This document shows positions 35,301 through 45,254 of a stretch of 64,000 nt of DNA, one piece after another. A program made the position numbers and the translations under genes. Below the pieces are notes generated by a model. That model worked only from the letters and a program-made list of their open reading frames with translations, was not told the origin of the DNA and made no database searches. The stretch is from Limisphaerales bacterium (lineage in GTDB: Bacteria > Verrucomicrobiota > Verrucomicrobiia > Limisphaerales > UBA1100): assembly GCA_014382585.1 (NCBI GenBank), contig JACNJL010000026.1, positions 62,001 to 126,000 on the forward strand. Direction: 5' to 3'. Position 1 is the stretch's first letter. Each line of letters starts with the position of its first letter.

Positions 35301-36961
35301 CCGCACGCCGCGCCAATACCGTTGATAGCCTGCCCAAGCCCGCCTTGGCCGGGCTCATCGTGTTGTTGTTGGCATTGACGTTTGTTGTTCAAGGCCGGCT
35401 GAACGAGCAACGGGCCGAGCTGAGTCATAACTATCTCGAACCCTTGCAGAATGCCCCGCCCTTGCTGGTGCTTGCCACTCAGGCGTTGAGCGGGTTTCGC
35501 GGAATCATCTCCTCCTACCTTTGGCTGCGCGCAAACGAAGCCCAGCTGGAAAAACGGTATCAGGAACAAATGCAACTTTCCCAATGGGTCTCCCAACTTC
35601 AGCCCAATGTCCCCACGGTGTGGGCCAATCGTTCCTGGAACATGGCTTACAATATCTCGGTGAAACATCCCGATGGCGAAACCCGCTGGATATACGTGCA
35701 GGAGGGCATTCGGTTATTACGCGATGAAGGCATCCGTTACTGTCCGCAGGAGCCAATCATCTACCACGAGTTGGCCTGGATTTTCCAACACAAGGTTGGG
35801 CATAACATGGATGACCACCATCGTTTATATAAACGGCAATGGATGAACAACATGACCGCGGTACTGTGGGCCACACCCGAGGATGCCCGCAATTCCAATG
35901 GCGTCCCCAACTTTGATGAGCTAATCGACCCGCCCAATGACGAAGTGGCTGCGCGCGTGAAAGTGTTGCGCAAAAAATATCGGCTGGATCCGCGCGAAAT
36001 CAAAGCGGTGGCCATTAAGTACGGCAGATCCAAGCTTCCCAACGGCAAGATCGTGAACGCCTTGGACTGGCGGATTCCTGAAACACATTCCATTTACTGG
36101 GCTCACCTCGGCCTCAAACGCTGTTCGCATAATCCATCCCGCGAGAAGGCGTTACGAAAGCTCGAGCGCATCATTTATCAATCGATGATGTATGCCTTCG
36201 AGCGCGGCAAGTTGAACTGGAACCCAATTGACAATCAGTACGAATTTCAGAATGTCACCGGCCCTGGAGGTTCCACCCGGAATATGATGAACATCAGCGC
36301 CAGTTGGAGCACTATTCCCAATTTGGACATCACCACAAAAGCTCATGAGGCTTATCAGGAGATGATCAAGCAGGCGCAGGAGACGCGCGGTGAGGATATT
36401 TCCAGCACCTTCGGAACGGCGCATTTTAATTTTTTGCGCCGCGCCGCCAACTGGTTCTACTACTACAACCGCGAAGAAGAAGCCCGCTATTGGCTGACAG
36501 TTTGCGCCAAGCTTTATCCGGGCAAAGTCCGGTTCTACCCCGGTTTTGATTTTGAGAATGACACGATAAACATGGATGAGTTTATCCGTTACAAGCTGGA
36601 GGAAGACGTGAAGCGAGGCAACTTCGACAAAACACAGGCCCTCTTCACCGGCTTACTGATTCGCCACTTTACCTTGCTGGGTGAAGGCGATGCGGAAGAG
36701 GCTGACTCCGCCTTGGGAATGGCCAAAGAAGTGGTGGACCGCTATAATGCGCGATTTGCTAATGCCAAAGGCGGTCGAGTCTCCTTGCCTCCGTTTGAAG
36801 TCATTCGGATTCTACGGATGCGCGCCTTTCTCCTGGAAGAAAGTAAAGTGCGCGCAGCCATGCTGCGGACTGCCGTTGGGTTAGCCGAAGGCGAAATGCC
36901 CGAGGTGCCCACACCTCCGCCATCGCCGGGCCCCCAACCCCAACCCGGTCCCGGCCAGTAA
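35297..36961 (+). CDS. Membrane-anchored helical (TPR-like) protein of unknown function
   Basis: 554 residues from ATG 35297, which overlaps the preceding stop (ATGA). One membrane helix (LAGLIVLLLALTFVVQG) near the N terminus, then a long helical, TPR-like region (ANRSWNMAYNISV, EPIIYHELAWIFQHK, HWAHLGLKRC-like), and a Pro-rich tail ending PQPQPGPGQ. I do not recognise a named family. It closes the SPFH/P-ATPase/ABC cluster and is translationally coupled to the second permease, so it is probably an envelope partner of that complex. The Pro-rich end resembles the tail of the third SPFH protein. Confidence 0.75.
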   Translation: MTARRANTVDSLPKPALAGLIVLLLALTFVVQGRLNEQRAELSHNYLEPLQNAPPLLVLATQALSGFRGIISSYLWLRANEAQLEKRYQEQMQLSQWVSQLQPNVPTVWANRSWNMAYNISVKHPDGETRWIYVQEGIRLLRDEGIRYCPQEPIIYHELAWIFQHKVGHNMDDHHRLYKRQWMNNMTAVLWATPEDARNSNGVPNFDELIDPPNDEVAARVKVLRKKYRLDPREIKAVAIKYGRSKLPNGKIVNALDWRIPETHSIYWAHLGLKRCSHNPSREKALRKLERIIYQSMMYAFERGKLNWNPIDNQYEFQNVTGPGGSTRNMMNISASWSTIPNLDITTKAHEAYQEMIKQAQETRGEDISSTFGTAHFNFLRRAANWFYYYNREEEARYWLTVCAKLYPGKVRFYPGFDFENDTINMDEFIRYKLEEDVKRGNFDKTQALFTGLLIRHFTLLGEGDAEEADSALGMAKEVVDRYNARFANAKGGRVSLPPFEVIRILRMRAFLLEESKVRAAMLRTAVGLAEGEMPEVPTPPPSPGPQPQPGPGQ

Positions 36962-37006
36962 TAATCCCGGCTTGCCCCGGCGCGATTGGTGAACCACCTT
37001 TTCCCT

Positions 37007-38629
37007 ATGCGGATTGTTCAACTCATTTCCTGCTTCGCCGTCCTTTGCGCGGGATGCGGGAAGGCGGATGAAACCAACAAAGGCTCGGGGGGAGGTCAGC
37101 CGATTGATAAGAGCAAACAGGTACTTCGGCTCGGCAATTCATCGGAACCGGAAGGACTGGACCCGCAAATCGTTACCGGTGTGCCGGAGCATTTCATTCT
37201 GGCTGCGTTATTGGAAGGGTTGCTGAGCGAAAACCCCAAGACCCTTGCGCCTGAGCCGGGAGTGGCCGAGCGGTGGGAAATATCCGAGGACGGCCGCGAA
37301 TACACCTTCCACTTTCGCGCAAATGCAAAATGGACCAATGGCGATACGGTGAAAGCCAGCGACTTTGCATACTCATACGAGCGGATGCTCACCCCGGAAA
37401 TGGCCACCAAGTACGGCTACATGCTGCATGTGCTGAAAAATGCCAAGGCGTTTAACGAGGGCACATTGAAAGATTTTTCCAAAGTTGGCGTAAAGGCGGT
37501 GGATGACCGTACGCTTGTGCTTACGTTGGAGGAGTCCACTCCATATTTTCTCCAGCTCATCAATCATTACTCGTGGTATCCGGTACACCCGCCCACCATC
37601 GAGAAGTTTGGTGGCATGACCCAGCGCGATTCTCAATGGACCCAGCCCAAAAATTACGTGGGCAACGGCAGCTTTCGCCTCAAGGAATGGAAGCTCAACG
37701 AGCACATTCTTGTTGAGAAAAACCCCCGCTACTGGGACGCGGACAAGGTCCGGCTGGAGAAGATTTATTTTCTACCCATCTCTAGTGCCGAGACTGAAGA
37801 AAAAATGTTTCGGGATGGCCAGTTGCACGTTACCCAGACCATTCCACTCACCCGCATTGAGCATTACCAAAAAGAGGAGCCGCAAGTGCTGCGTGTGGAT
37901 CCGTACCTCGGCACCTATTTTTATCGAGTGAATGTGAATCACAAAGCGTTGAAGGACAAACGCGTTCGACAGGCACTGGCGATGTCCATCAATCGCTATG
38001 AGATAACCCGCTTCGTGATGAAGGCCGGTCAGATTCCTGCTTATTATATGACGCCGCCCGACACTGCCGGCTACACATCGAAGACCAAGTTCACCTTTGA
38101 TCCTGACCGCGCGCGCCAGTTGCTGGCCGAGGCGGGCTATCCCAATGGCCGAGGCTTCCCCAAGATTGATATTTACTACAACACCAGCGAAGCCCACAAA
38201 CAAGTTGCCGAAGCGCTCCAGCAAATGTGGAAGAAAACCCTCAATATTGACATTGGGTTATTTAATCAGGAATGGAAAGTGTACTTGGACACCGTTAACA
38301 AAATTAAGTACGACGTGGCCCGCGCCGGATGGATTGGAGATTATAATGACCCCAACACCTTCCTCGATATGTGGCTCACTGGCGGCGGCAACAACCAAAC
38401 TGGCTGGTCCAATGCCCGCTACGACCGGCTGATCAATGAAGCCGGACAGAGCAGCGATTCCACAGCGCGCTTCGAGAAATTTCAGAGGGCAGAGGCCATC
38501 CTGCTCGACGAAATGCCGGTCATCCCCATTTATTTTTATGTGAGCCTGTCCCTCGTGAAACCCAACGTGCGCGGCTGGCACCCGAACATCCTTGATCATC
38601 ACCCCTACAAATACATCTATCTCGAGTAG
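37007..38629 (+). CDS. oppA: Oligopeptide ABC transporter substrate-binding lipoprotein (OppA-like)
   Basis: 540 residues from ATG 37007. Lipoprotein signal with Cys18 after VLCAG (MRIVQLISCFAVLCAGC). The extracytoplasmic solute-binding family 5 fold is shown by LRLGNSSEPEGLDPQ, AERWEISEDGREYTFHFR, NPRYWDADKVRLEKIYF and the C-terminal WHPNILDHHPYKYIYL. It binds peptides for import. 45 bases after the SPFH/ABC cluster and 9 before oppB; whether it shares a transcript with the cluster cannot be told from sequence. Confidence 0.95.
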   Translation: MRIVQLISCFAVLCAGCGKADETNKGSGGGQPIDKSKQVLRLGNSSEPEGLDPQIVTGVPEHFILAALLEGLLSENPKTLAPEPGVAERWEISEDGREYTFHFRANAKWTNGDTVKASDFAYSYERMLTPEMATKYGYMLHVLKNAKAFNEGTLKDFSKVGVKAVDDRTLVLTLEESTPYFLQLINHYSWYPVHPPTIEKFGGMTQRDSQWTQPKNYVGNGSFRLKEWKLNEHILVEKNPRYWDADKVRLEKIYFLPISSAETEEKMFRDGQLHVTQTIPLTRIEHYQKEEPQVLRVDPYLGTYFYRVNVNHKALKDKRVRQALAMSINRYEITRFVMKAGQIPAYYMTPPDTAGYTSKTKFTFDPDRARQLLAEAGYPNGRGFPKIDIYYNTSEAHKQVAEALQQMWKKTLNIDIGLFNQEWKVYLDTVNKIKYDVARAGWIGDYNDPNTFLDMWLTGGGNNQTGWSNARYDRLINEAGQSSDSTARFEKFQRAEAILLDEMPVIPIYFYVSLSLVKPNVRGWHPNILDHHPYKYIYLE

Positions 38630-38638
38630 CTGCGTGCA

Positions 38639-39805
38639 ATGATCCGGTATCTTTTCAAGCGGCTTATTATTTTTGTCCCGGTTCTCTGGGTCATTGCCAC
38701 CATAACCTTTTTTATGGTTCGAATGGCGCCGGGCGATCCGTTCAGCGATGAAAAGGAAATGACCGAGGAAGTGCGCGATCGCATCAAGGCCTACTATGGG
38801 TTGGATCAGCCGCTTGGAAAACAATACCTCATTTATCTTGGCATAATGGCCAAGGAGGTGAGTAAGCATCGGGTGACCTTTGCGACTGGTGAAAATGCTA
38901 AGGAATACCGGCGCGAGGATGTGAACGCCACCCTCCGCGTCACGGTCTCCGGCGTGGTCAAGACCGTGCAGGGCGACAGCCAATGGCTGACCCGGCCTTT
39001 GGATCAAAACGCCACTTCCGGCGTGCGCGAGGTGGAGGTGTTTCGCCGGGAACGCTCCGGTTTATTGCAGGGCGATCTCGGCCCATCCTTCAAGCACAAG
39101 GGCAAGAGTGTGAACGACATCATCCGCGAATCATTTCCCAAGAGTCTGGAGCTGGGCCTTTACTCGATGGCTATCGCGCTGTTGTTGGGCATCACCGCCG
39201 GTGCCATTGCGGCATTGAAACAAAACACCATCCTCGATTACGCCCCCATGTCGTTCGCGATGGTGGGCATTTGCCTGCCCACATTCGTGATGGGCCCGCT
39301 GCTGGTACTGGTTTTTGGCCTCTGGCTGGAATGGTTCCCCGTAGCCGGCTGGTCGGCTTGGGGCGCCGAAGGCTTTTTCCCCGAGGGCTGGCCCGGCGAC
39401 CGCGTATTGCCGTCCTGCACGTTGGGGTTTTTCTACGCCGCCATGGTGGCTCGGCTCACCCGCGGCGGTATGCTCGAGACGCTTAGTCAGGATTTCATCA
39501 AGACCGCCCGTGCCAAGGGTCTCACCGAAACGCGTGTGGTGGTAAAGCACGCCTTGCGCGGCGGGTTGCTGCCTACCGTCAGTTTTCTCGGGCCCGCCTT
39601 CGCTGGGATTATCAGCGGCTCGTTTGTCATTGAAACCATCTTCCAAATCCCCGGACTTGGACGACATTTCATCGAGGCGGCGACTAACCGCGATTACACC
39701 CTCGTGCTCGGAACCGTGCTGTTTTACGCCACGCTTATTTTAATGCTCAACCTCATTGTCGACATTCTCCAAGCCTGGCTCAACCCCCGCATCCGAACCC
39801 AATGA
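38639..39805 (+). CDS. oppB: Oligopeptide ABC transporter permease (OppB-like)
   Basis: 388 residues, about 80 longer than E. coli OppB. The N-terminal helix (FKRLIIFVPVLWVIATITFFMVRMAPGDPF) and the C-terminal binding-protein-dependent permease domain with the EAA loop (KTARAKGLTETRVVVKHALRGGLLP) are standard. The extra residues form an exported loop of about 70 after the first helix (RVTFATGENAKEYRREDVNATL...). It overlaps oppC by 4 bases (ATGA). The loop is shared in size class with the insert in OppC and may dock the binding protein. Confidence 0.93.
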   Translation: MIRYLFKRLIIFVPVLWVIATITFFMVRMAPGDPFSDEKEMTEEVRDRIKAYYGLDQPLGKQYLIYLGIMAKEVSKHRVTFATGENAKEYRREDVNATLRVTVSGVVKTVQGDSQWLTRPLDQNATSGVREVEVFRRERSGLLQGDLGPSFKHKGKSVNDIIRESFPKSLELGLYSMAIALLLGITAGAIAALKQNTILDYAPMSFAMVGICLPTFVMGPLLVLVFGLWLEWFPVAGWSAWGAEGFFPEGWPGDRVLPSCTLGFFYAAMVARLTRGGMLETLSQDFIKTARAKGLTETRVVVKHALRGGLLPTVSFLGPAFAGIISGSFVIETIFQIPGLGRHFIEAATNRDYTLVLGTVLFYATLILMLNLIVDILQAWLNPRIRTQ

Positions 39806-40797
39806 AACGCGACCGCCTAGCTGATGTTAATCTTGACGAAGGCAGTTCCCTTTGGAAGGACGCCCGGCGCCGTTTGTTTCAAAACAAGATGGCAGTGTTC
39901 GGATTGTGCGTTTTTTCGTTGATCACACTGCTCAGTTTCGTGGGCCCCTCGCTGCTGCCATACGATCACGAGAGCATCGATTTGCCCTTCCAAGCGCGGC
40001 CGCCTTTATCGGAAAAGCACCCCTTCGTTTGCCCAAACCATGAATACGTGCATCTTTATTCCGAAGATGAAAACTGTTATGTCTGCAACACGCCGCTGGA
40101 ACCGGCTGCCACCCAACCCGCCCGCCACCTGATGGGTACCGACAAGTTGGGCCGCGACCTTTGCGCCGCAGTGCTGCGAGGCGGCCGCGTGTCGCTGGCC
40201 GTTGGCTTCATGGCCACGGCAGTGTCACTGGTCATCGGTGTCATCTGGGGCGCGGTGGCCGGTTACTTTGGCGGGCGTGTGGATCAGTTTTTGATGCGCA
40301 TTGTAGATGTCCTTTATGCGTTGCCCTTTCTCATTTTCGTCGTGCTGCTGATGGTTATGTTCGGGCGCAACTTCCTGCTGCTCTTTTTCGCCATTGGCTT
40401 TGTCGAATGGCTGACTATGTCGCGCATTGTTCGCGCGCAGGTAATGGCGTTGAAAAATCAGGAGTTTGTCGAGGCCTCCGTGGCGCTTGGCTATGGTCGG
40501 GCGCGGATTATTTTCCGCCATCTGTTCCCCAACCTGCTTGGGCCGGTGATTATTTATACCACGCTAACCGTGCCAGCGGTGATGCTGCTTGAATCGGTGC
40601 TCAGCTTCCTTGGGCTAGGCGTGCAGGCGCCGGACACTTCCTGGGGCGTGCTCATCAAACAGGGCGCCGAGGGTATGGAGGATTACCCGTGGTTGCTGCT
40701 TTTCCCGGCTGCTTTTTTCTCGCTCACACTTTTTAGCCTAAACTTTATTGGCGATGGACTGCGTGATGCGTTGGATCCTAAATCATCGAAGGATTGA
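39802..40797 (+). CDS. oppC: Oligopeptide ABC transporter permease (OppC-like) with zinc-ribbon-like insert
   Basis: 331 residues. Typical OppC-type architecture: N-terminal helix, exported loop, then the permease domain with EAA loop (FVEASVALGYGRARIIFRHLFPN). Inside the first loop is an insert containing Cys77-Pro-Asn-His80 and Cys92-x-x-Cys95, which would form a rubredoxin- or zinc-ribbon-like knuckle, exposed outside the cytoplasm. MGTDKLGRDL follows as in other OppC. Overlaps oppB; the ABC gene starts two bases after its stop. Confidence 0.93.
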   Translation: MKRDRLADVNLDEGSSLWKDARRRLFQNKMAVFGLCVFSLITLLSFVGPSLLPYDHESIDLPFQARPPLSEKHPFVCPNHEYVHLYSEDENCYVCNTPLEPAATQPARHLMGTDKLGRDLCAAVLRGGRVSLAVGFMATAVSLVIGVIWGAVAGYFGGRVDQFLMRIVDVLYALPFLIFVVLLMVMFGRNFLLLFFAIGFVEWLTMSRIVRAQVMALKNQEFVEASVALGYGRARIIFRHLFPNLLGPVIIYTTLTVPAVMLLESVLSFLGLGVQAPDTSWGVLIKQGAEGMEDYPWLLLFPAAFFSLTLFSLNFIGDGLRDALDPKSSKD

Positions 40798-40798
40798 T

Positions 40799-42544
<1,746 letters not shown>

Positions 42545-42546
42545 TT

Positions 42547-42570
42547 TTTTGTCGGCATATGCCGACAAAA
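42547..42570. repeat. Perfect 24-bp palindrome between opp operon and secG
   Basis: The sequence TTTTGTCGGC-ATAT-GCCGACAAAA reads the same on both strands. It lies just after the fused ABC ATPase stop and between convergent genes. The hairpin is preceded rather than followed by a T run on both strands, so it fits poorly with an intrinsic terminator; an operator or a repeat remnant are alternatives. Confidence 0.7.
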
Positions 42571-42626
42571 GGGATGCTCTTTTCACACAAGTCTCAGCAC
42601 TTTGAGCTATTGCCCAAGCGCTAGTT

Positions 42627-43130
42627 TTAGTCTTCTTTACCCTCTAACGGTGTTGGCGCGGTTTCGGGGGTGGAAGGGGCAGGCTGGTTGGTGGAAGGGG
42701 CAGGCTGGTTGGTGGAAGGGGCAGGCTGGTTGGTGGAAGGGGCAGGCTGATTGGTGGAAGGGACAGGCTGATTGGTGGAAGGGACAGGCTGATTGGTGGA
42801 AGGGACACCGCCTAATCCGTTGCCCGGTCGGGCGGGTTGTTCTGTGTTGGCTTTATTATTACCTGTTTTCGCAGTGCCGGTTGTTTCGCCGTCGCGTTTG
42901 TTCATGTAGGATAGCACGAGGCAGAGTACGAGGAACAGGATGGTGCAATATTTGGTAAGTTGGGTGAGTACGTTGCCGGCGCCGGCGCCAAAGAGGGCGT
43001 CGGTGGTGCCGCCACCAAAGGCTGTGCCGAGACCGGCTTCTTTTTTGGGCAGTTGCACGAGCACCAGCAGGATGAGAAATAGGCTGATTAAAAACAGGAT
43101 GATCGTGAGGGCAAGATTTAGAATTTCCAT
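42627..43130 (-). CDS. secG: Preprotein translocase subunit SecG with repetitive tail
   Basis: 167 residues. Residues 1-75 are SecG: two membrane helices (LALTIILFLISLFLILLVLVQ and CTILFLVLCLVLSY) flanking the conserved GLGTAFGGG loop. The remaining 90 residues are a low-complexity cytoplasmic tail, with six PSTNQP(V/A) heptads encoded by exact or near-exact 21-bp repeats. SecG assists the SecYEG channel; the tail has no known role. Part of pgk-tpiA-secG, a common gene order, with 9 bases between tpiA and secG. Confidence 0.93.
   Translation of the reverse strand: MEILNLALTIILFLISLFLILLVLVQLPKKEAGLGTAFGGGTTDALFGAGAGNVLTQLTKYCTILFLVLCLVLSYMNKRDGETTGTAKTGNNKANTEQPARPGNGLGGVPSTNQPVPSTNQPVPSTNQPAPSTNQPAPSTNQPAPSTNQPAPSTPETAPTPLEGKED
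42671..42806 (-). repeat. 21-bp tandem repeats in the secG tail
   Basis: Six 21-base units from 42671 to 42796 plus a partial seventh, differing at a few positions; the + strand unit begins TGGAAGGGG. Each codes for PSTNQPV or PSTNQPA in secG. Slippage would change the tail in steps of seven residues without frameshift. Confidence 0.9.
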
Positions 43131-43139
43131 TGGGTTTCC

Positions 43140-43895
43140 TTAATTGAGTGTGTTGGTAATGATTTCAATAAAACTTTTGGCTTCCAATGATGCTCCGCCG
43201 ACGAGGGCGCCGTCCACATCGGGTTGGCTCATTAATTCGCGCGCGTTGTCGGGCTTCACGCTGCCACCGTACTGAATCCGCACTTCGGCGGACACGCTCG
43301 CGGGCAACTGGCCGCGGATGAACGCGTGCGCGGCTTGCGCCTGTTCGGTGGTGGCTGTTTTGCCGGTGCCGATCGCCCACACGGGCTCGTAAGCGATGAT
43401 GGTGTCGCGCAATTGGTCATCCGTCAATCCGGTAAGGCTGCCGCGAATTTGTTCGCCCACCACTTCCTCAGTTTGATTGCCCTCGCGTTGGGCGAGCGTT
43501 TCGCCCACGCAAACAATCGGCTTAAGTCCGGCGGCGAGCGCGGCTTTGGCCTTGGCGTTTACGAGCGCGTCGCTTTCCTTTTGGATCGCGCGCCGTTCGG
43601 AGTGGCCGAGGATGACAAAGTGCACCAGCAACTCGCGCAGCATCCCGGCGGCAATCTCGCCGGTGAACGCGCCGAAATCCTGCTCGCTCATATTTTGTGC
43701 ACCAAGGCGGATGCGAGTTTCGCGAATCCCCGCCGACACTCGCTCCAACGCGGTGAACGGCGGGCACAACACCACGTCCACTTCTGTTTGATTGGCGAGT
43801 TCGAGCTTGAGGGCCTCCACTAGTTCCGTGGCTTCGGCCACGGTTTTGTTCATCTTCCAGTTTCCGGCAACGATTAATTTTCGATCTTTGTTCAT
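43140..43895 (-). CDS. tpiA: Triosephosphate isomerase
   Basis: 251 residues. Interconverts DHAP and GAP in glycolysis. Catalytic residues are visible in NWKMNKT (Lys), LGHSERR (His) and AYEPVWAIGTGKTA (Glu); the phosphate loop is YGGSVKPDNA. Normal size. It sits between pgk (9 bases upstream on the - strand) and secG (9 bases downstream), so a single transcript is likely. Confidence 0.98.
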   Translation of the reverse strand: MNKDRKLIVAGNWKMNKTVAEATELVEALKLELANQTEVDVVLCPPFTALERVSAGIRETRIRLGAQNMSEQDFGAFTGEIAAGMLRELLVHFVILGHSERRAIQKESDALVNAKAKAALAAGLKPIVCVGETLAQREGNQTEEVVGEQIRGSLTGLTDDQLRDTIIAYEPVWAIGTGKTATTEQAQAAHAFIRGQLPASVSAEVRIQYGGSVKPDNARELMSQPDVDGALVGGASLEAKSFIEIITNTLN

Positions 43896-43904
43896 TCGAT
43901 TAAA

Positions 43905-45125
43905 TTATTGTTCAGAGAGCGCGGCTACGCCGGGCAATTCGTTGCCCTCAAGAAATTCAAGGCTCGCGCCGCCGCCGGTGCTCATAAAAGTGACTTGTTC
44001 GGCCAATCCGTTTTGGTTCAACGCCTTCACGCTGTCGCCCCCGCCGATGATGCTGACAGCCCCCGCGCCCGTGGCGCCCGCCACGGCGACAGCCACAGCC
44101 ATCGTGCCTTTGGCAAATCGCGCGTCCTCAAAAATGCCCATCGGACCGTTCCATAAAATTGTCTTTGCGCCAGTGATGGCCTCGGCATAGCGTGCAGCGG
44201 TGGCGGGGCCAATGTCCACGCCCTCGCGTCCATCGGGAATGTCTTCGGAGCTGTTTACCTCGGGGTCGGCCCATTTGCCGTCATTCATTTGGGAAATTAA
44301 ATTATCGGTCGGCAATAAAAATTCAACGCCACGGGCGGCGGCTTTGTCCAGCGCGGCTTGGGCGATATCGACTTTATCCGGTTCCACCAGCGAATCGCCC
44401 ACAGATTTGCCGAGCGCGAGTTTGAAGGTGTAGGCCATTGCGCCGCCAATCAGAATGGTGTCGGCCTTTTCAATTAAGCGATCGATGACTTTGATTTTAT
44501 CGGACACCTTTGCGCCGCCGAGAATGACGACGAAAGGCTTGTCCGGCGTTTTCAGTTCTTCGCCAAGAAATTTCAACTCGCGTTCCATCAACAATCCCGC
44601 TGCGCATTGGCCGCCGCGGGCGGTGATGACTTCCGCGATGCCCGCCGTGCTGGCGTGCGCTCGATGTGCTGCACCGAAGGCATCGTTCACAAACACATCG
44701 GCATTGGCCGCAAGTTGTTCGGCGAAGTCCGGTTTATTTGCTTCCTCGCAGGCGTGGTAGCGGACATTTTCGAGCAACAGGATTTCGCCGTCCTGCAAAT
44801 TGTTCACCGCCGAAGAGGCGGCTTCGCCCACACAATCGTCAACGAAGGCCACGGGTTGGCCGATCAATTCGGCAAGTTTGTTGGCCACCGGACGGAGGCT
44901 CATCGATGCCACGCGCTCGCCTTTGGGCCGGCCAAGATGCGCGGCGAGGATGATGCGCGCGCCTTTTTCGGTGAGCAATCGAAGCGTGGGCAGCGTGGCG
45001 CGGATTCGTGTGTCATCATTGATCACCATTGTGCCGCCGGTTTCCTCCATCGGCACATTATAGTCCACGCGTGTAAACACGCGTTTTCCCTTTAAATTTA
45101 AGTTATTAATCGTCAATTTCGCCAT
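43905..45125 (-). CDS. pgk: Phosphoglycerate kinase
   Basis: 406 residues from ATG 45125, giving AKLTINNLNLKGKRVFTRVDYNVPME; a TTG eight codons upstream is not needed. Transfers phosphate between 1,3-bisphosphoglycerate and ADP. HLGRPKGER, GGAKVSDKIKV and the C-terminal GGGDS nucleotide region are present. First gene of pgk-tpiA-secG. The upstream noncoding stretch (45126-45254) holds only a weak hairpin belonging to the convergent-side rluD terminator. Confidence 0.98.
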   Translation of the reverse strand: MAKLTINNLNLKGKRVFTRVDYNVPMEETGGTMVINDDTRIRATLPTLRLLTEKGARIILAAHLGRPKGERVASMSLRPVANKLAELIGQPVAFVDDCVGEAASSAVNNLQDGEILLLENVRYHACEEANKPDFAEQLAANADVFVNDAFGAAHRAHASTAGIAEVITARGGQCAAGLLMERELKFLGEELKTPDKPFVVILGGAKVSDKIKVIDRLIEKADTILIGGAMAYTFKLALGKSVGDSLVEPDKVDIAQAALDKAAARGVEFLLPTDNLISQMNDGKWADPEVNSSEDIPDGREGVDIGPATAARYAEAITGAKTILWNGPMGIFEDARFAKGTMAVAVAVAGATGAGAVSIIGGGDSVKALNQNGLAEQVTFMSTGGGASLEFLEGNELPGVAALSEQ

Positions 45126-45219
45126 AAGCGGGCGCGGAGCATAGACCAAGCAAGCGCCCGATAAAAGCAGAAAAACAGCGGTTTTCGCGCATTTTTAACG
45201 AACTTGAAGGTGATGCCAA

Positions 45220-45246
45220 AACTGGGTGGGAGCTTCGCCCTCCCGA
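45220..45246 (-). terminator. Possible terminator hairpin after rluD
   Basis: A short inverted repeat GGGAG...CTCCC lies about 10 bases after the rluD stop on the - strand, followed by CACCCAGTTTT. The stem is short and the T run weak, so this is only a candidate. Confidence 0.3.
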
Positions 45247-45254
45247 GAGTTGCA

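Noticed and set aside
42671-42806. Tandem repeats that might be a CRISPR array
   Set aside because: Units are contiguous, without spacers, and they encode in-frame heptads of SecG; no cas genes are near.
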